Part shown: positions 35,951 to 44,136 of the stretch, piece by piece
Numbering within the stretch: the stretch's first letter is position 1
How the letters are laid out: each line of letters begins with the position of its first letter
DNA from: Mesobacillus harenae
GTDB taxonomy: Bacteria; Bacillota; Bacilli; Bacillales; Cytobacillaceae
Length of the DNA stretch: 64,000 nucleotides
Assembly (NCBI RefSeq): GCF_013343715.1
Contig: NZ_JABUNR010000008.1
Location: 1-64,000 of the forward strand
Direction of reading: 5' to 3'
The notes under the pieces: generated by a model
Told to the model about the DNA's origin: nothing
Seen by the model: the letters and a program-made list of their open reading frames with translations, nothing else
Databases searched by the model: none
Program-made: the position numbers and the translations under genes

Positions 35951-36528
35951 TGAAAAAGCATTGGAAAATGGCCTTTTTTATTCTGATGGGCCTTAACATC
36001 ACAATCGTCTTATATATACTGATAAATTTATTTCTCCCTATTGAGGGAGGTACACCTGATGTGGCAGACCGGGGTACAAATGAAGATGTAGGGTTTCTTG
36101 TAACAAGCAATAAATCTGATTTGAATAAAGTCATAAATCACTATCTCGATGAGGAAATAAAATCCGGACAGATTAATTATGATGTCATTCTGGATCATGA
36201 GGTAGACCTGTATGGCACCCTTGCTGTTTTTGGGCAGGATCTCCAAATGAAGCTTTCTTTTGAACCTCAAGCATTGGAAAATGGCGACCTGCTTCTTAAA
36301 CAAAAATCAATGTCTATTGGCAGGCTGCAGCTGCCGGCCTCCCAAGTAATGAAAATTGTCAGAGACCGATATGCCCTTCCTGACTGGGTTATCATACAGC
36401 CAAAAGAAGAAACAGTCTATGTATCGCTTCAAAACATGGAGTTGAAGAGTGATATAAAAGTCAGAGCTAATGAATTTGATCTTAAATCCGATAATATTTC
36501 ATTCACGCTGTATGTTCCGGCAAACTAA
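35950..36528 (+). CDS. ypmS: DUF2140 family membrane protein YpmS
   Basis: A 192-residue protein anchored by one N-terminal helix (MAFFILMGLNITIVLYILIN), with an extracytoplasmic domain of the DUF2140 family (VTSNKSDLNKVINHYLDEE, then the beta-rich VDLYGTLAVFGQDLQMKLSF, and LPASQVMKIV). The function is unknown. It is encoded in an overlapping pair with ypmR, so the two probably act together at the cell surface. A terminator follows about 80 bases later. Confidence 0.88.
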   Translation: MKKHWKMAFFILMGLNITIVLYILINLFLPIEGGTPDVADRGTNEDVGFLVTSNKSDLNKVINHYLDEEIKSGQINYDVILDHEVDLYGTLAVFGQDLQMKLSFEPQALENGDLLLKQKSMSIGRLQLPASQVMKIVRDRYALPDWVIIQPKEETVYVSLQNMELKSDIKVRANEFDLKSDNISFTLYVPAN

Positions 36529-36606
36529 AGATACCGTATCTGCCTTCCCTTTTATGACGTCAGGAAGATACACTTTAAACCCTTTCTTATGAAGGGGTTT
36601 CAGACT

Positions 36607-36653
36607 GTAGGCAGGACTCGAAGAAAATTGAGTCTCCCTACAAGTCTTTTTTT
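36607..36653 (+). terminator. terminator after ypmR-ypmS
   Basis: GTAGGCAGGACTC (36607-36619) pairs with GAGTCTCCCTAC (36630-36641) with one bulge; a run of seven T follows five bases later. Confidence 0.75.
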
Positions 36654-36693
36654 AATTTAAAATCAAGATAGAATAACCACTGTGGTTAGATTA

Positions 36694-36807
36694 TCACTCC
36701 GGGCGGACGCTTTCCGCGGGCGGGGCCGAGCCGCTTCCCTCGCTACGCTCAGTCCAAGGTCTCGACTGTCCCGCTTTTCCCGCAGGAGTCGCCACCCTCC
36801 GCTCTAA
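36694..36807. repeat. GC-rich imperfect palindrome typical of Bacillus intergenic repeats
   Basis: The left arm contains CCGGGCGGACGCTTTCCGCG and the right arm, read on the reverse strand, contains GGTGGCGACTCCTGCGGG; the arms align as an imperfect inverted repeat around a C-rich centre. This word pair is recalled from intergenic repeats in many Bacillus genomes. Much higher G+C than its surroundings. Only one copy lies in this window. Confidence 0.6.
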
Positions 36808-37093
36808 TCAACTTTATTACACATAATCAATATAAGAAGAGGCAGAACATCCTCTTGAAAATGCTATCGCATTTTCTTCAGTGCGGCCTTACCCATGGAA
36901 GCCCTTCAATGTCCTGGGGGAGTACTGTCCCGCGGAGAAGAAATCGGCCCTTTCCCACCATTCCACTAAAAAAATGACAAAAGGCAGCGAGGAAAGGCTT
37001 CTCGCTGTCTTTGTCGACAATTCTTTTATGAAGGGGTTTTTATAATTGTTCAGGAAACTATAAAGTTCCAGTTTGGTGGTCAACCTCCCAATG

Positions 37094-37194
37094 ATAAGTC
37101 AACATCGAATCGCTTCAGTTTTCCGTGTTTCCTTTACTTAGTAGGTGTCCTCCAGTCCATAGGTCGCTTAACGGGCACTTGCGCTTTTGTTATG
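37094..37194 (+). repeat. dispersed intergenic repeat, copy A
   Basis: About 100 bases running from ATAAGTCAAC to TTTTGTTATG. It aligns end to end with 39917-40016 at about three quarters identity, sharing CTCCAGTCCA, GTCGCT and CTTTTG. Both copies lie in intergenic DNA upstream of a rightward gene. Confidence 0.65.
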
Positions 37195-37300
37195 ATATTT
37201 GCAGATATAGGGCACATTTGTTTAACTTAGTTAAATTTAGCGTTAAAATAGGAACAAACGGGAATAAGAATAACGGAAGCTAGAAAAGAGGGTGTTTTTA

Positions 37301-37834
37301 ATGGTTCAGAAAAGCGAAGAAGTTGCAATATTTGCTGGCGGCTGTTTTTGGTGCATGGTGAAGCCATTCAATGAGCAGCCAGGGATTATTAATGTTGTAT
37401 CCGGATACACCGGAGGTCACAAAGAAAATCCTACTTATGAAGAAGTCTGCTCAGAGACCACTGGACATTATGAAGCAGTTCAAATTACGTTTGATCCTGA
37501 TGTGTTTCCGTATGAAAGGCTGCTTGAGCTATTTTGGCAGCAAATTGACCCCACAGATCCAGGCGGACAATTTTTTGATCGAGGCCGCTCTTATAAAACA
37601 GCTATATTTTTCCAAAACGAAGACCAAAAACGCTTAGCTGAACAATCTAAGCAGGAACTTGAAAACAGCGGCCGTTTTGACCGCCCTATCGTAACCGAGA
37701 TTCTTCCAGCAAAAGAATTTTATCCTGCTGAAGAATATCATCAAGATTTTTACAAGAAAAGTCCGCTAAGGTATAACGCATACCGAAAAGGATCTGGAAG
37801 AGATGCCTACATACGGACCTATTGGGAGGAATAG
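37301..37834 (+). CDS. msrA: peptide-methionine (S)-S-oxide reductase MsrA
   Basis: A 177-residue enzyme that repairs the S-epimer of methionine sulfoxide. The active site is [10 protein letters not shown] (catalytic Cys in GCFWC, about 15-19); GYTGG (about 36-40), Y-E-x-[13 protein letters not shown] (about 55-66) and the [13 protein letters not shown] substrate loop (about 82-94) are intact. ATG 37301 has GAGGGTG upstream; a GTG three codons earlier is possible. msrB begins two bases after its stop; the pair handles both epimers. Confidence 0.96.
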   Translation: MVQKSEEVAIFAGGCFWCMVKPFNEQPGIINVVSGYTGGHKENPTYEEVCSETTGHYEAVQITFDPDVFPYERLLELFWQQIDPTDPGGQFFDRGRSYKTAIFFQNEDQKRLAEQSKQELENSGRFDRPIVTEILPAKEFYPAEEYHQDFYKKSPLRYNAYRKGSGRDAYIRTYWEE

Positions 37835-37835
37835 T

Positions 37836-38279
37836 ATGGAAAATCGTGAAGATTTAAAGAAACGGCTTACACCAATTCAATACGAAGTTACACAAAACAG
37901 TGGAACGGAACCACCTTTCAGAAATGAATATTGGAATGATTTTCGGGAAGGTCTTTATGTTGATATTGTTTCAGGCAAGCCGCTGTTCAGTTCGAGGGAC
38001 AAGTTTGACTCAAGCTGCGGATGGCCAAGCTTTACCAAACCTCTTGCAGAAGAAGAAGTCATTGAAAAGGAAGACAAAAGCCACTTTATGGTCCGTACGG
38101 AAGTAAGAAGCAAAACTGCGGATTCTCACCTTGGCCATGTATTTGACGATGGGCCGGGGCCTGAAGGGTTACGATATTGTATCAATTCTGCTTCACTTAG
38201 GTTTATTCCAAAAGAGAAGCTTACCGAAGAAGGATATGGGGAATATGTAAAGTGGTTTAACGACGAAACAAAAGGCTGA
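37836..38279 (+). CDS. msrB: peptide-methionine (R)-S-oxide reductase MsrB
   Basis: A 147-residue partner of MsrA acting on the R-epimer. Seen: [18 protein letters not shown] at the N-terminus (short: [13 protein letters not shown]), [17 protein letters not shown] (about 45-61), [11 protein letters not shown] (about 96-106) and the catalytic cysteine in [11 protein letters not shown] (about 115-125). The zinc-binding CxxC pairs of some MsrBs are absent, as in B. subtilis. The ATG at 37836 has GGGAGG six bases upstream. It is cotranscribed with msrA. Confidence 0.96.
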   Translation: MENREDLKKRLTPIQYEVTQNSGTEPPFRNEYWNDFREGLYVDIVSGKPLFSSRDKFDSSCGWPSFTKPLAEEEVIEKEDKSHFMVRTEVRSKTADSHLGHVFDDGPGPEGLRYCINSASLRFIPKEKLTEEGYGEYVKWFNDETKG

Positions 38280-38300
38280 TTGGAAGGATTTGATCTCTAT

Positions 38301-38798
38301 ATGTTTAAAAAGCTATTTGGCAAACAAGAAGAAAATAAAACCGTACAGCTAGTGTCACCAATTACAGGGGCTATTTTAAGCCTAGAAGAAGTCCCGGACC
38401 CAGTATTTTCTCAAAAGATGATGGGTGACGGCATTGCCATTAGGCCAAATGAAGGGGTTGCCGTTTCTCCGGTAGATGGCGAAATTATTCAAGTATTTCC
38501 TACGAAGCACGCGATTGGAATTAGAGCCAATAATGGTGCCGAAATCCTTCTCCATATTGGGCTTGAAACGGTTTCTTTAAAGGGAGAAGCTTTTGAGACC
38601 CATGTTTCAGAAGGAGATCAGGTTAAATCAGGGGATAAACTCGTCACCTTTGATCTTGGTATCATTTCTGAAAAGGCAAGCAGTACAATAACGCCAATTA
38701 TAATTACAAATACAGACCAAACATCATCAATAAAGGTATTGGGCAGCGGCCAGGCAGAAAAAGGTACGACCCCCCTTTTAGAGGTTACTCTAAAATAA
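38301..38798 (+). CDS. PTS glucose-type IIA component, free-standing (YpqE-like)
   Basis: A 165-residue EIIA-Glc fold protein. The phosphorylated histidine is in ILLHIGLETVSLKG (about 76-88), the second active-site histidine in FPTKHAIGIRANNG (about 61), and the N-terminal SPITGAILSLEEVPDPVFS is standard. A free IIA protein relays phosphate from HPr to IIB domains of incomplete transporters or acts in regulation. B. subtilis YpqE is similar. The ATG at 38301 follows GGAAGGA at a long spacing; a TTG at 38280 next to the msrB stop is an alternative. Terminator follows. Confidence 0.85.
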   Translation: MFKKLFGKQEENKTVQLVSPITGAILSLEEVPDPVFSQKMMGDGIAIRPNEGVAVSPVDGEIIQVFPTKHAIGIRANNGAEILLHIGLETVSLKGEAFETHVSEGDQVKSGDKLVTFDLGIISEKASSTITPIIITNTDQTSSIKVLGSGQAEKGTTPLLEVTLK

Positions 38799-38805
38799 AC
38801 AGCGA

Positions 38806-38846
38806 AACAAAAAAGAGAAAAGCAGCGGCTTTTCTCTTTTTTGTTT
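38806..38846. terminator. bidirectional terminator
   Basis: AAAAAAGAGAAAAGC pairs with GCTTTTCTCTTTTTT around about three bases. It lies between the convergent IIA and DUF502 genes and has T runs in both directions. Confidence 0.88.
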
Positions 38847-38848
38847 TT

Positions 38849-39427
38849 TTATTTACCTTTTGTCGTCATTCCACCTGACAAAATAAACTTCATTGCGTCC
38901 TCCGGTTTCACGTCAATCACTTCTACTTGATCTTTTGGGACAAGGAAAGTGAAACCGGCAACTTGAAAGGTTTGTGGAACATAAACCGCAACGCAATCCT
39001 TTAGGGGGCTATACAAGCTCTCGAGCTGGTCGGCAGTAATAAATCCCATACTTTTCATGTCGGTGCCAGGTATCGTGATAAGGGCTACCTTGGAAAAAGA
39101 TTTTTTTTCACCCAAAAAGGAGTGAACGGTATCTTTTATTACTGAATAAACGGTTTTAACAAAAGGGATCTTTTCAAGTAAGCGGTCAACAAGTTTGATA
39201 ACACTGCCCGTAATAAACTTAGTAGACAACCATCCGAACACAGTGATTAAGATAACGGTTGTTAATAATCCAATGCCAGGAATATAGTCTTCTCTAAAAT
39301 AGGGCCTTAATAAATTTCCAAGTAACCCATCTAAAAACATAAACAGTTTATAAATTACATAAATCACAAGAATAATAGGAACAATCGTCAAAATTCCATT
39401 GATAAAGTTTTTAAAGATACTTTTCAT
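38849..39427 (-). CDS. DUF502 domain membrane protein
   Basis: A 192-residue integral membrane protein. Two hydrophobic stretches (GILTIVPIILVIYVIYKLFM at about 8-27 and GLLTTVILITVFGWL at about 52-66) are followed by the DUF502 core (PFVKTVYSVIKD, about 83-94, and TIPGTDMKSMGFITAD) ending in FVPQTFQVAGFTFLVPKDQV. Family members span the membrane twice; their role is unknown. On the reverse strand AGGGGA lies six bases before the ATG at 39427; twelve further codons upstream are open but lack a site. Confidence 0.88.
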   Translation of the reverse strand: MKSIFKNFINGILTIVPIILVIYVIYKLFMFLDGLLGNLLRPYFREDYIPGIGLLTTVILITVFGWLSTKFITGSVIKLVDRLLEKIPFVKTVYSVIKDTVHSFLGEKKSFSKVALITIPGTDMKSMGFITADQLESLYSPLKDCVAVYVPQTFQVAGFTFLVPKDQVEVIDVKPEDAMKFILSGGMTTKGK

Positions 39428-39639
39428 ACACATTCCCCTGTTAATTAAATTATGTGAGTACAATACACCTATTCTTGCAAAAATACAATAGGATTCTAAT
39501 CATTTGGCCGGAACATGGAGTGAATTAGCAAAAGTGCCTAAATAATTAATGATTATATGGGCGAACGCACATACAGGCCAAGTACCTGGGTCATATGTTA
39601 AAAGTGAAACAGATATAACAAGTAAGGAGTGAAGCGTTT

Positions 39640-39834
39640 ATGCATTACAAACATGATGGATTTGATCACGGTGCACCGGTTGCTGGCGCAGGTTATTATG
39701 GTACCCCGTATGTTGACGCAGGCTATTGCGGTACGCCTTATGTAGGCGGAGTAGCGAACAATTGGTTCCCGCTTATTGTTGTCTTGTTTATACTATTGAT
39801 TATAATAGGTGCTGTTTGTTACGGCACCTGGTAA
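39640..39834 (+). CDS. YjcZ-like sporulation protein with a duplicated Tyr-rich motif
   Basis: A 64-residue protein. The C-terminal NWFPLIVVLFILLIIIGAVC is the hydrophobic tail of the YjcZ/YhfY group of small spore proteins found in many Bacillus species. The N-terminal half carries a tandem unit, AGYYGTPYVD then AGYCGTPYVG. The ATG follows AAGGAGTGAAG. A terminator follows. The assignment rests on the tail; spore localisation is inference. Confidence 0.78.
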   Translation: MHYKHDGFDHGAPVAGAGYYGTPYVDAGYCGTPYVGGVANNWFPLIVVLFILLIIIGAVCYGTW

Positions 39835-39844
39835 AAACAGAAAA

Positions 39845-39877
39845 GAATTGCCCTGCTATTCGGGCAATTCTTTTTTT
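39845..39877 (+). terminator. rho-independent terminator after the YjcZ-like gene
   Basis: GAATTGCCC (39845-39853) pairs with GGGCAATTC (39862-39870), followed by seven T. Confidence 0.9.
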
Positions 39878-39916
39878 ATCGTGCTCTAATAGGTTCCAAT
39901 TTACGGATTACCGTAT

Positions 39917-40016
39917 ATAAGTTAACGTCGAAACGCTACGGCTTTTCTGTTTTCTTTATCTCAGGCGATGTACTCCAGTCCAAAGTCGCTAAAAGGTGGT
40001 TGCACTTTTGCTCATG
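39917..40016 (+). repeat. dispersed intergenic repeat, copy B
   Basis: Partner of 37094-37194. It runs from ATAAGTTAAC to TTTTGCTCATG and shares CTCCAGTCCA, GTCGCT and the GCACTTTTG end. The remaining intergenic bases before 40201 hold no gene; a GGGGGTAATG ribosome-binding site precedes the oxidoreductase. Confidence 0.65.
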
Positions 40017-40200
40017 AGACAAAAACTTATTGGCGACACTTTTTACATATACTGAATTTTTCGTTAACGTTCTATTCACGAACAATATCGTAATTGACCA
40101 TTAAAATAGTTCGTTAATTAGATTGACTATGCTATGGTTTTTTGTTATATTTACCAAGGATCATCTGAATTTATATAAAATCCTTAGTGGGGGTAATGAT

Positions 40201-41667
40201 ATGAAATCAAATTATGACGTGATTGTGGTCGGAGCAGGTCCTGCCGGAATTTTCACCTGCTACGAATTAACATTGAAAATGCCAGAAGCCAGAGTATTAT
40301 TAATTGATAAAGGTCATGATATTTATAAAAGAAATTGCCCGATTTTACAGAAAAAAATTGAGAAATGCCCACCTGCAGCAGGTAAAAAGGATTTTGCAGG
40401 CTGCCTCCCAGCCTGTTCGATAACAAATGGGTTTGGCGGTGCGGGTGCCTATTCGGATGGGAAATTTAATATTACGAGTGAATTTGGCGGGTGGATGACA
40501 GACTACCTTTCTAATTCTCAGGTAATTGATTTAATAAAATACGTAGATGGAATTAATTTAGAACATGGCGCAACTGAGAGCATCACAGATCCTTTAACAC
40601 CTGAGGTTAGGGAAATTGAACATCGTGGCTACGCAGCCGGCTTAAAATTGCTAAGGGCCCAGGTACGCCATCTTGGCACTGAGCAAAATCTCGAAATCTT
40701 AAAAAGTATATATGTGTACTTAAACGATAAGGTTGACATGGTATTTAAAGCTGAGGTGGAAGACCTTATCACTGAGAAATCGAAAGACGGCCATAATGTT
40801 AAGGGGATCCACCTTAAAAACGGAGAACAGATCTTTGCTGACAAAGTAGTTATTGCACCTGGACGCGATGGTTCTACATGGCTTGCAAAATTATTAAAAT
40901 CCCGCCGTTTAAAAATGATAAACAATCAGGTAGATATAGGCGTTCGAGTGGAAACATCCAATATTGTTATGGAAGAAATCAATAAGCATTTATATGAAGG
41001 TAAGTTTACCTTTAACACATCTGTTGGAACTAGAGTGAGAACTTTTTGCAGCAACCCATCTGGACATGTAGTTGTAGAAAATCACTCTGGGATCATGCTG
41101 GCAAATGGACATGCCTATAAGGACCCTGCGCTAGGCAGCCCGAATACGAACTTTGCCTTACTCGTCTCACATACCTTTTCAGAACCGTTTGATAAGCCTA
41201 ACGAATTTGCACACGAAGTTTCTCGCCTGGCAAACAGCCTGTCAAATGGCGGTTTGATTGTTCAGAAATATGGCGATATCTTAAAGGGAAGAAGATCAAC
41301 AGACAAAAGGATTAAAGAAGGCTTCCTTGAGCCGACCCTAAAAGAAGCAGTTCCTGGCGACCTTGGACTAGTTCTTCCGTATAACACGATGAAAAGCCTG
41401 ATCGAAATGACAGAAGCATTAAATCATGTAAGCCCAGGTTTGGCTTCCGAGCATACACTTTTTTATGGGGTTGAAGCAAAGTTTTATTCAGCTAGACCAA
41501 AATTAACGGAACAGTTTGAAACTGAAATTAGCGGACTCTATGTCGGCGGTGATGGGGCCGGAATTACAAGAGGTCTCGCCCAAGCTGGGGCATGTGGTGT
41601 ATGGGTGGCCCGTAATATTATTAAAAAAATAAAAACCGCAAAAGAACTAGAGCCGGTTGGTGTGTAA
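40201..41667 (+). CDS. FAD-dependent oxidoreductase of the COG2509 type
   Basis: A 488-residue cytosolic flavoprotein. The N-terminal dinucleotide-binding fold is VIVVGAGPAGIFTCYELT (about 6-23). It is followed by a cysteine-containing segment (CPILQKKIEKCPP, then GCLPACSITNGFGGAGAYSDG at about 62-95) typical of the family. A second nucleotide-binding turn is KVVIAPGRDGSTW (about 214-226), and the C-terminal FAD contact is LYVGGDGAGITRGLAQAG (about 446-463). The reaction is unknown. ATG 40201 has GGGGG upstream; 26 further codons upstream are open but poorly supported. Terminator follows. Confidence 0.87.
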   Translation: MKSNYDVIVVGAGPAGIFTCYELTLKMPEARVLLIDKGHDIYKRNCPILQKKIEKCPPAAGKKDFAGCLPACSITNGFGGAGAYSDGKFNITSEFGGWMTDYLSNSQVIDLIKYVDGINLEHGATESITDPLTPEVREIEHRGYAAGLKLLRAQVRHLGTEQNLEILKSIYVYLNDKVDMVFKAEVEDLITEKSKDGHNVKGIHLKNGEQIFADKVVIAPGRDGSTWLAKLLKSRRLKMINNQVDIGVRVETSNIVMEEINKHLYEGKFTFNTSVGTRVRTFCSNPSGHVVVENHSGIMLANGHAYKDPALGSPNTNFALLVSHTFSEPFDKPNEFAHEVSRLANSLSNGGLIVQKYGDILKGRRSTDKRIKEGFLEPTLKEAVPGDLGLVLPYNTMKSLIEMTEALNHVSPGLASEHTLFYGVEAKFYSARPKLTEQFETEISGLYVGGDGAGITRGLAQAGACGVWVARNIIKKIKTAKELEPVGV

Positions 41668-41672
41668 TCTTA

Positions 41673-41701
41673 AGGCCTGTCTATGTGACAGGCCTTTTTT
41701 C
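41673..41701 (+). terminator. rho-independent terminator after the FAD oxidoreductase
   Basis: AGGCCTGTC (41673-41681) pairs perfectly with GACAGGCCT (41687-41695), then T run. Confidence 0.9.
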
Positions 41702-42083
41702 TGTTTTAGATTAACATACCAAGTTATGGATAAGAGTATGTGTGGTGCTTATCAGAACCAGCATCTAGCCAATTTTTCCGAACAGCACGCCCAGCGGATA
41801 CGAGTGCTGCAGTGGAAATCACCGGTCCAATTAAATGAGTCAGTGATAAAGGCCAGAATGTTAACTATTCGTAACGTTTCGGCCTTTTTTGTTTGCAGAC
41901 TTCAGTGGCCTTGTCAGCTATTTTTTATTGACAGTACTGGCTGCTCTAATAAGTCCCAGAACGTATTTTCTTTTCTGCTAGTCTGAAAGAAAATATAAGA
42001 AAGATTCATCTTCATTAATCATATAATTTATCGAACTGTCGTAAAGTGAATATTTAGGCTTTCATATGGAACGGAGTGAGGCA
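41702..42083. other. intergenic region with an orphan terminator, upstream of yodT
   Basis: No convincing protein gene. An orphan terminator lies at 41848-41890 (AAAGGCC...GTTA against TAAC...GGCCTTT with T run), not next to any gene stop. CATATAAT at 42020-42027 resembles a sigma-E -10 element (consensus CATACANT), though a good -35 is missing. GGAGTGAGG before 42084 is the ribosome-binding site of yodT. Confidence 0.45.
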
Positions 42084-43442
42084 GTGGAGCAGTCCTATCT
42101 TATTAAACCGCAGCTTGATGAAAGTTATCCGGCCATTGATTATGGGAAAGGCATTTATTTGTTTGATTTGGATGGGAAAAAATATCTCGATGCATCTTCA
42201 GGAGCTGTAACAGCTAATATCGGACATGGTGTAAAAGAGATAATTGAGGCGATGCAGAAGCAGGCAAACAGAGTGTCTTTCGTTTACCGGTCTCAGTTTA
42301 CAAGTGAAGCAGCAGAGCAGCTGGCTCGTAAAATTGCCCAGCTAACTCCTGGGGACTTAAACTGGTCTTTTTTTGTGAATAGCGGGTCTGAAGCAACAGA
42401 AACGGCGATGAAAATTGCGATTCAATATTGGCAGGAAAAAGGAAAGCATAAAAAAAATAAAATAATATCAAGATGGCTAAGCTACCACGGAATCACGCTG
42501 GGTGCTTTATCTATGTCCGGTCATACTGGCAGGAGATCTCGGTTTGTGCCGCTGCTTGAAGATTTTCCGGTCCTTCATCCACCATACTGTTACCGCTGCC
42601 CGTATAATCTCAGCACTCCTAAGTGCGGCACTTTATGTGCCCATGAGCTGGAAACAATCATTAAAAGAATGGGCCCAGAAAATATAGCCGCTTTTATTGC
42701 GGAGCCGATTGTTGGAGCTGCGGGGGCTGCAATTACACCACCACCTGATTATTATAAAATCATTAAATCGATTTGTGAAAAATTCGATATTCTATTTATT
42801 GCTGACGAGGTCATGACCGGTTTTGGGCGAACTGGCCCCATGCTTGCCATTGAACATTGGCAGGTTATTCCTGATATTGTTGCGCTTGGAAAAGGGATGG
42901 GGGCAGGCTACGCTCCAATCGCAGCTGCTTTGGTCAGTGAACGGGTGATGGAGCCCATTTTAGCTGGGTCCAAATCGATTATGAGCGGTCATACCCTTAG
43001 CGCTAATCCGCAATGCTGTGCTGTTTCTCTGGCAGTTCTGGAATATCTAGAAAAGAATAAACTGTTGAACGATGTAGAGTTCAAAGGTGTGTTTTTAAAA
43101 AACAAACTTTTAAAGCTTAAAGATGCCTACTCTTTTATTGGAGACGTTCGCGGGAAGGGTCTGTTAATCGGAATTGAGTTTGTGGCTGATCCGGATAGCA
43201 AGCTACCTTTTAATAAAAGAATAAACGTCACACAAGAAGTTGTTTTGCTAGCTAAACAGAATGGCCTTCTAGTTTACCCTGCAGGTTCAGGTGATGACGG
43301 GGAAAACGGAGACGCTATCTTAATCGCCCCCCCGCTAACGATAACTAAACGGGAGATTGAGGATGTGGTTTTTCTTTTAAAACAAACATTTGAGGATCTA
43401 AAGAGTTATTTAGGAAAGGTTGCTGTCCAGGGGGGAGAATAG
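42084..43442 (+). CDS. yodT: class III aminotransferase YodT (acetyl-beta-lysine/omega-amino acid type)
   Basis: A 452-residue PLP aminotransferase of the class III (ornithine/GABA) fold. Seen: the N-terminal YLFDLDGKKYLDASSGA, FVNSGSEATETAMKIA (about 96-111, phosphate-binding), AEPIVGAAGA (about 210-219), FIADEVMTGFGRTG (about 241-254) and the PLP lysine in VALGKGMGAGYAP (about 270-282). A run of cysteines (CYRCPYN, CGTLCAH at about 170-190) is a feature shared with this subgroup. In the B. subtilis yodT-kamA operon it is the presumed transaminase of N-acetyl-beta-lysine. The GTG at 42084 has GGAGTGAGG upstream; an ATG at 42066 is an alternative. yodS follows after one base. Confidence 0.88.
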   Translation: MEQSYLIKPQLDESYPAIDYGKGIYLFDLDGKKYLDASSGAVTANIGHGVKEIIEAMQKQANRVSFVYRSQFTSEAAEQLARKIAQLTPGDLNWSFFVNSGSEATETAMKIAIQYWQEKGKHKKNKIISRWLSYHGITLGALSMSGHTGRRSRFVPLLEDFPVLHPPYCYRCPYNLSTPKCGTLCAHELETIIKRMGPENIAAFIAEPIVGAAGAAITPPPDYYKIIKSICEKFDILFIADEVMTGFGRTGPMLAIEHWQVIPDIVALGKGMGAGYAPIAAALVSERVMEPILAGSKSIMSGHTLSANPQCCAVSLAVLEYLEKNKLLNDVEFKGVFLKNKLLKLKDAYSFIGDVRGKGLLIGIEFVADPDSKLPFNKRINVTQEVVLLAKQNGLLVYPAGSGDDGENGDAILIAPPLTITKREIEDVVFLLKQTFEDLKSYLGKVAVQGGE

Positions 43443-43443
43443 G

Positions 43444-44136
43444 ATGGAAAATCCATTTAATAAAATAACAGATATAAAACATATTATGAAATATTATCAT
43501 GATGGAATGGAGTTAATGTTTGGAGGCTTTGGTGGTGTCGGAAGCCCCCCAGGTTTAATTGATGCTCTATTGCATAGTGGGAAAACGGAACTTACTTTGA
43601 TCGGAAATGACACTGGATTCCCTGATATTGGAATTGGGAAAGTAATCCGGGCTGGAAGAGCGAAAAAAGTAATTGCCTCACACATAGGCTCTAACCCAAT
43701 TGCCGGACAATTGATGACAGATGGAAAACTAGAGGTAGAGTTTTCACCGCAAGGAATTCTTGCGGAGCGAATAAGGGCAGGTGGAATGGGTCTAGGAGCT
43801 ATATTATCAGATATTGGTATGGACAATGAAATAGTGTCAGGCAAGAAAAAGCGGTTCACATTAAATGAGAAAGAGTATCTTGTAGAACCTGCGTTAACCG
43901 CTGAGGTCTCTATTGTATATGCGAAAAAAGGCGATCCTTATGGAAACCTTGTTTACGATAAGAGTGCTCGAAATACAAATCCCCTCGTTGCAATGGCCGG
44001 CTCTATTACAATAGCCGAAGTGGAAGAGATTGTACCACTGGGGAACTTAAATCCTGAAGAGATTGTAACCCCGGGGATTTTTGTGGATTACTTGATTCCA
44101 TCGAGTGGGGTGAACTGGAAATGGGCATGGGAATAG
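43444..44136 (+). CDS. yodS: CoA-transferase subunit A (YodS)
   Basis: A 230-residue 3-oxoacid CoA-transferase alpha subunit. The family motif is MFGGFGGVGSPPGLIDAL (about 20-37), followed by ELTLIGNDTG (about 44-53) and VEFSPQGILAERIRAGG (about 99-115) and the C-terminal VTPGIFVDYLIPS. It forms a heterodimer with subunit B encoded next, overlapping by 16 bases. In this operon it probably moves CoA onto the 3-oxo acid made by transamination of acetyl-beta-lysine. ATG 43444 lies two bases after the yodT stop, with GGGGGGAG upstream. Confidence 0.9.
   Translation: MENPFNKITDIKHIMKYYHDGMELMFGGFGGVGSPPGLIDALLHSGKTELTLIGNDTGFPDIGIGKVIRAGRAKKVIASHIGSNPIAGQLMTDGKLEVEFSPQGILAERIRAGGMGLGAILSDIGMDNEIVSGKKKRFTLNEKEYLVEPALTAEVSIVYAKKGDPYGNLVYDKSARNTNPLVAMAGSITIAEVEEIVPLGNLNPEEIVTPGIFVDYLIPSSGVNWKWAWE

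Larger units (their letters stand above)
36529..37300. other. 772-base intergenic region made of hairpins and repeats
   Basis: No convincing gene is present. From left to right it holds: a hairpin AAACCCTT/AAGGGGTTT (about 36580-36602), a terminator (36607-36653), a long GC-rich imperfect palindrome (36694-36807), a stretch with the words TCCCGCGGAGAAG and CCCTTTCCCACCATTCC (about 36850-36960), a hairpin AAAGGCAGCGAG/CTCGCTGTCTTT (36980-37012), and a dispersed repeat copy (37094-37194) before the msrA promoter region. A small ypmT-like gene, expected here from B. subtilis, was not found. Confidence 0.6.

Noticed and set aside
41657..41986. 109-codon open frame after the FAD oxidoreductase gene
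   Set aside because: It begins inside the oxidoreductase gene and reads through two terminator hairpins; no ribosome-binding site and an irregular composition.
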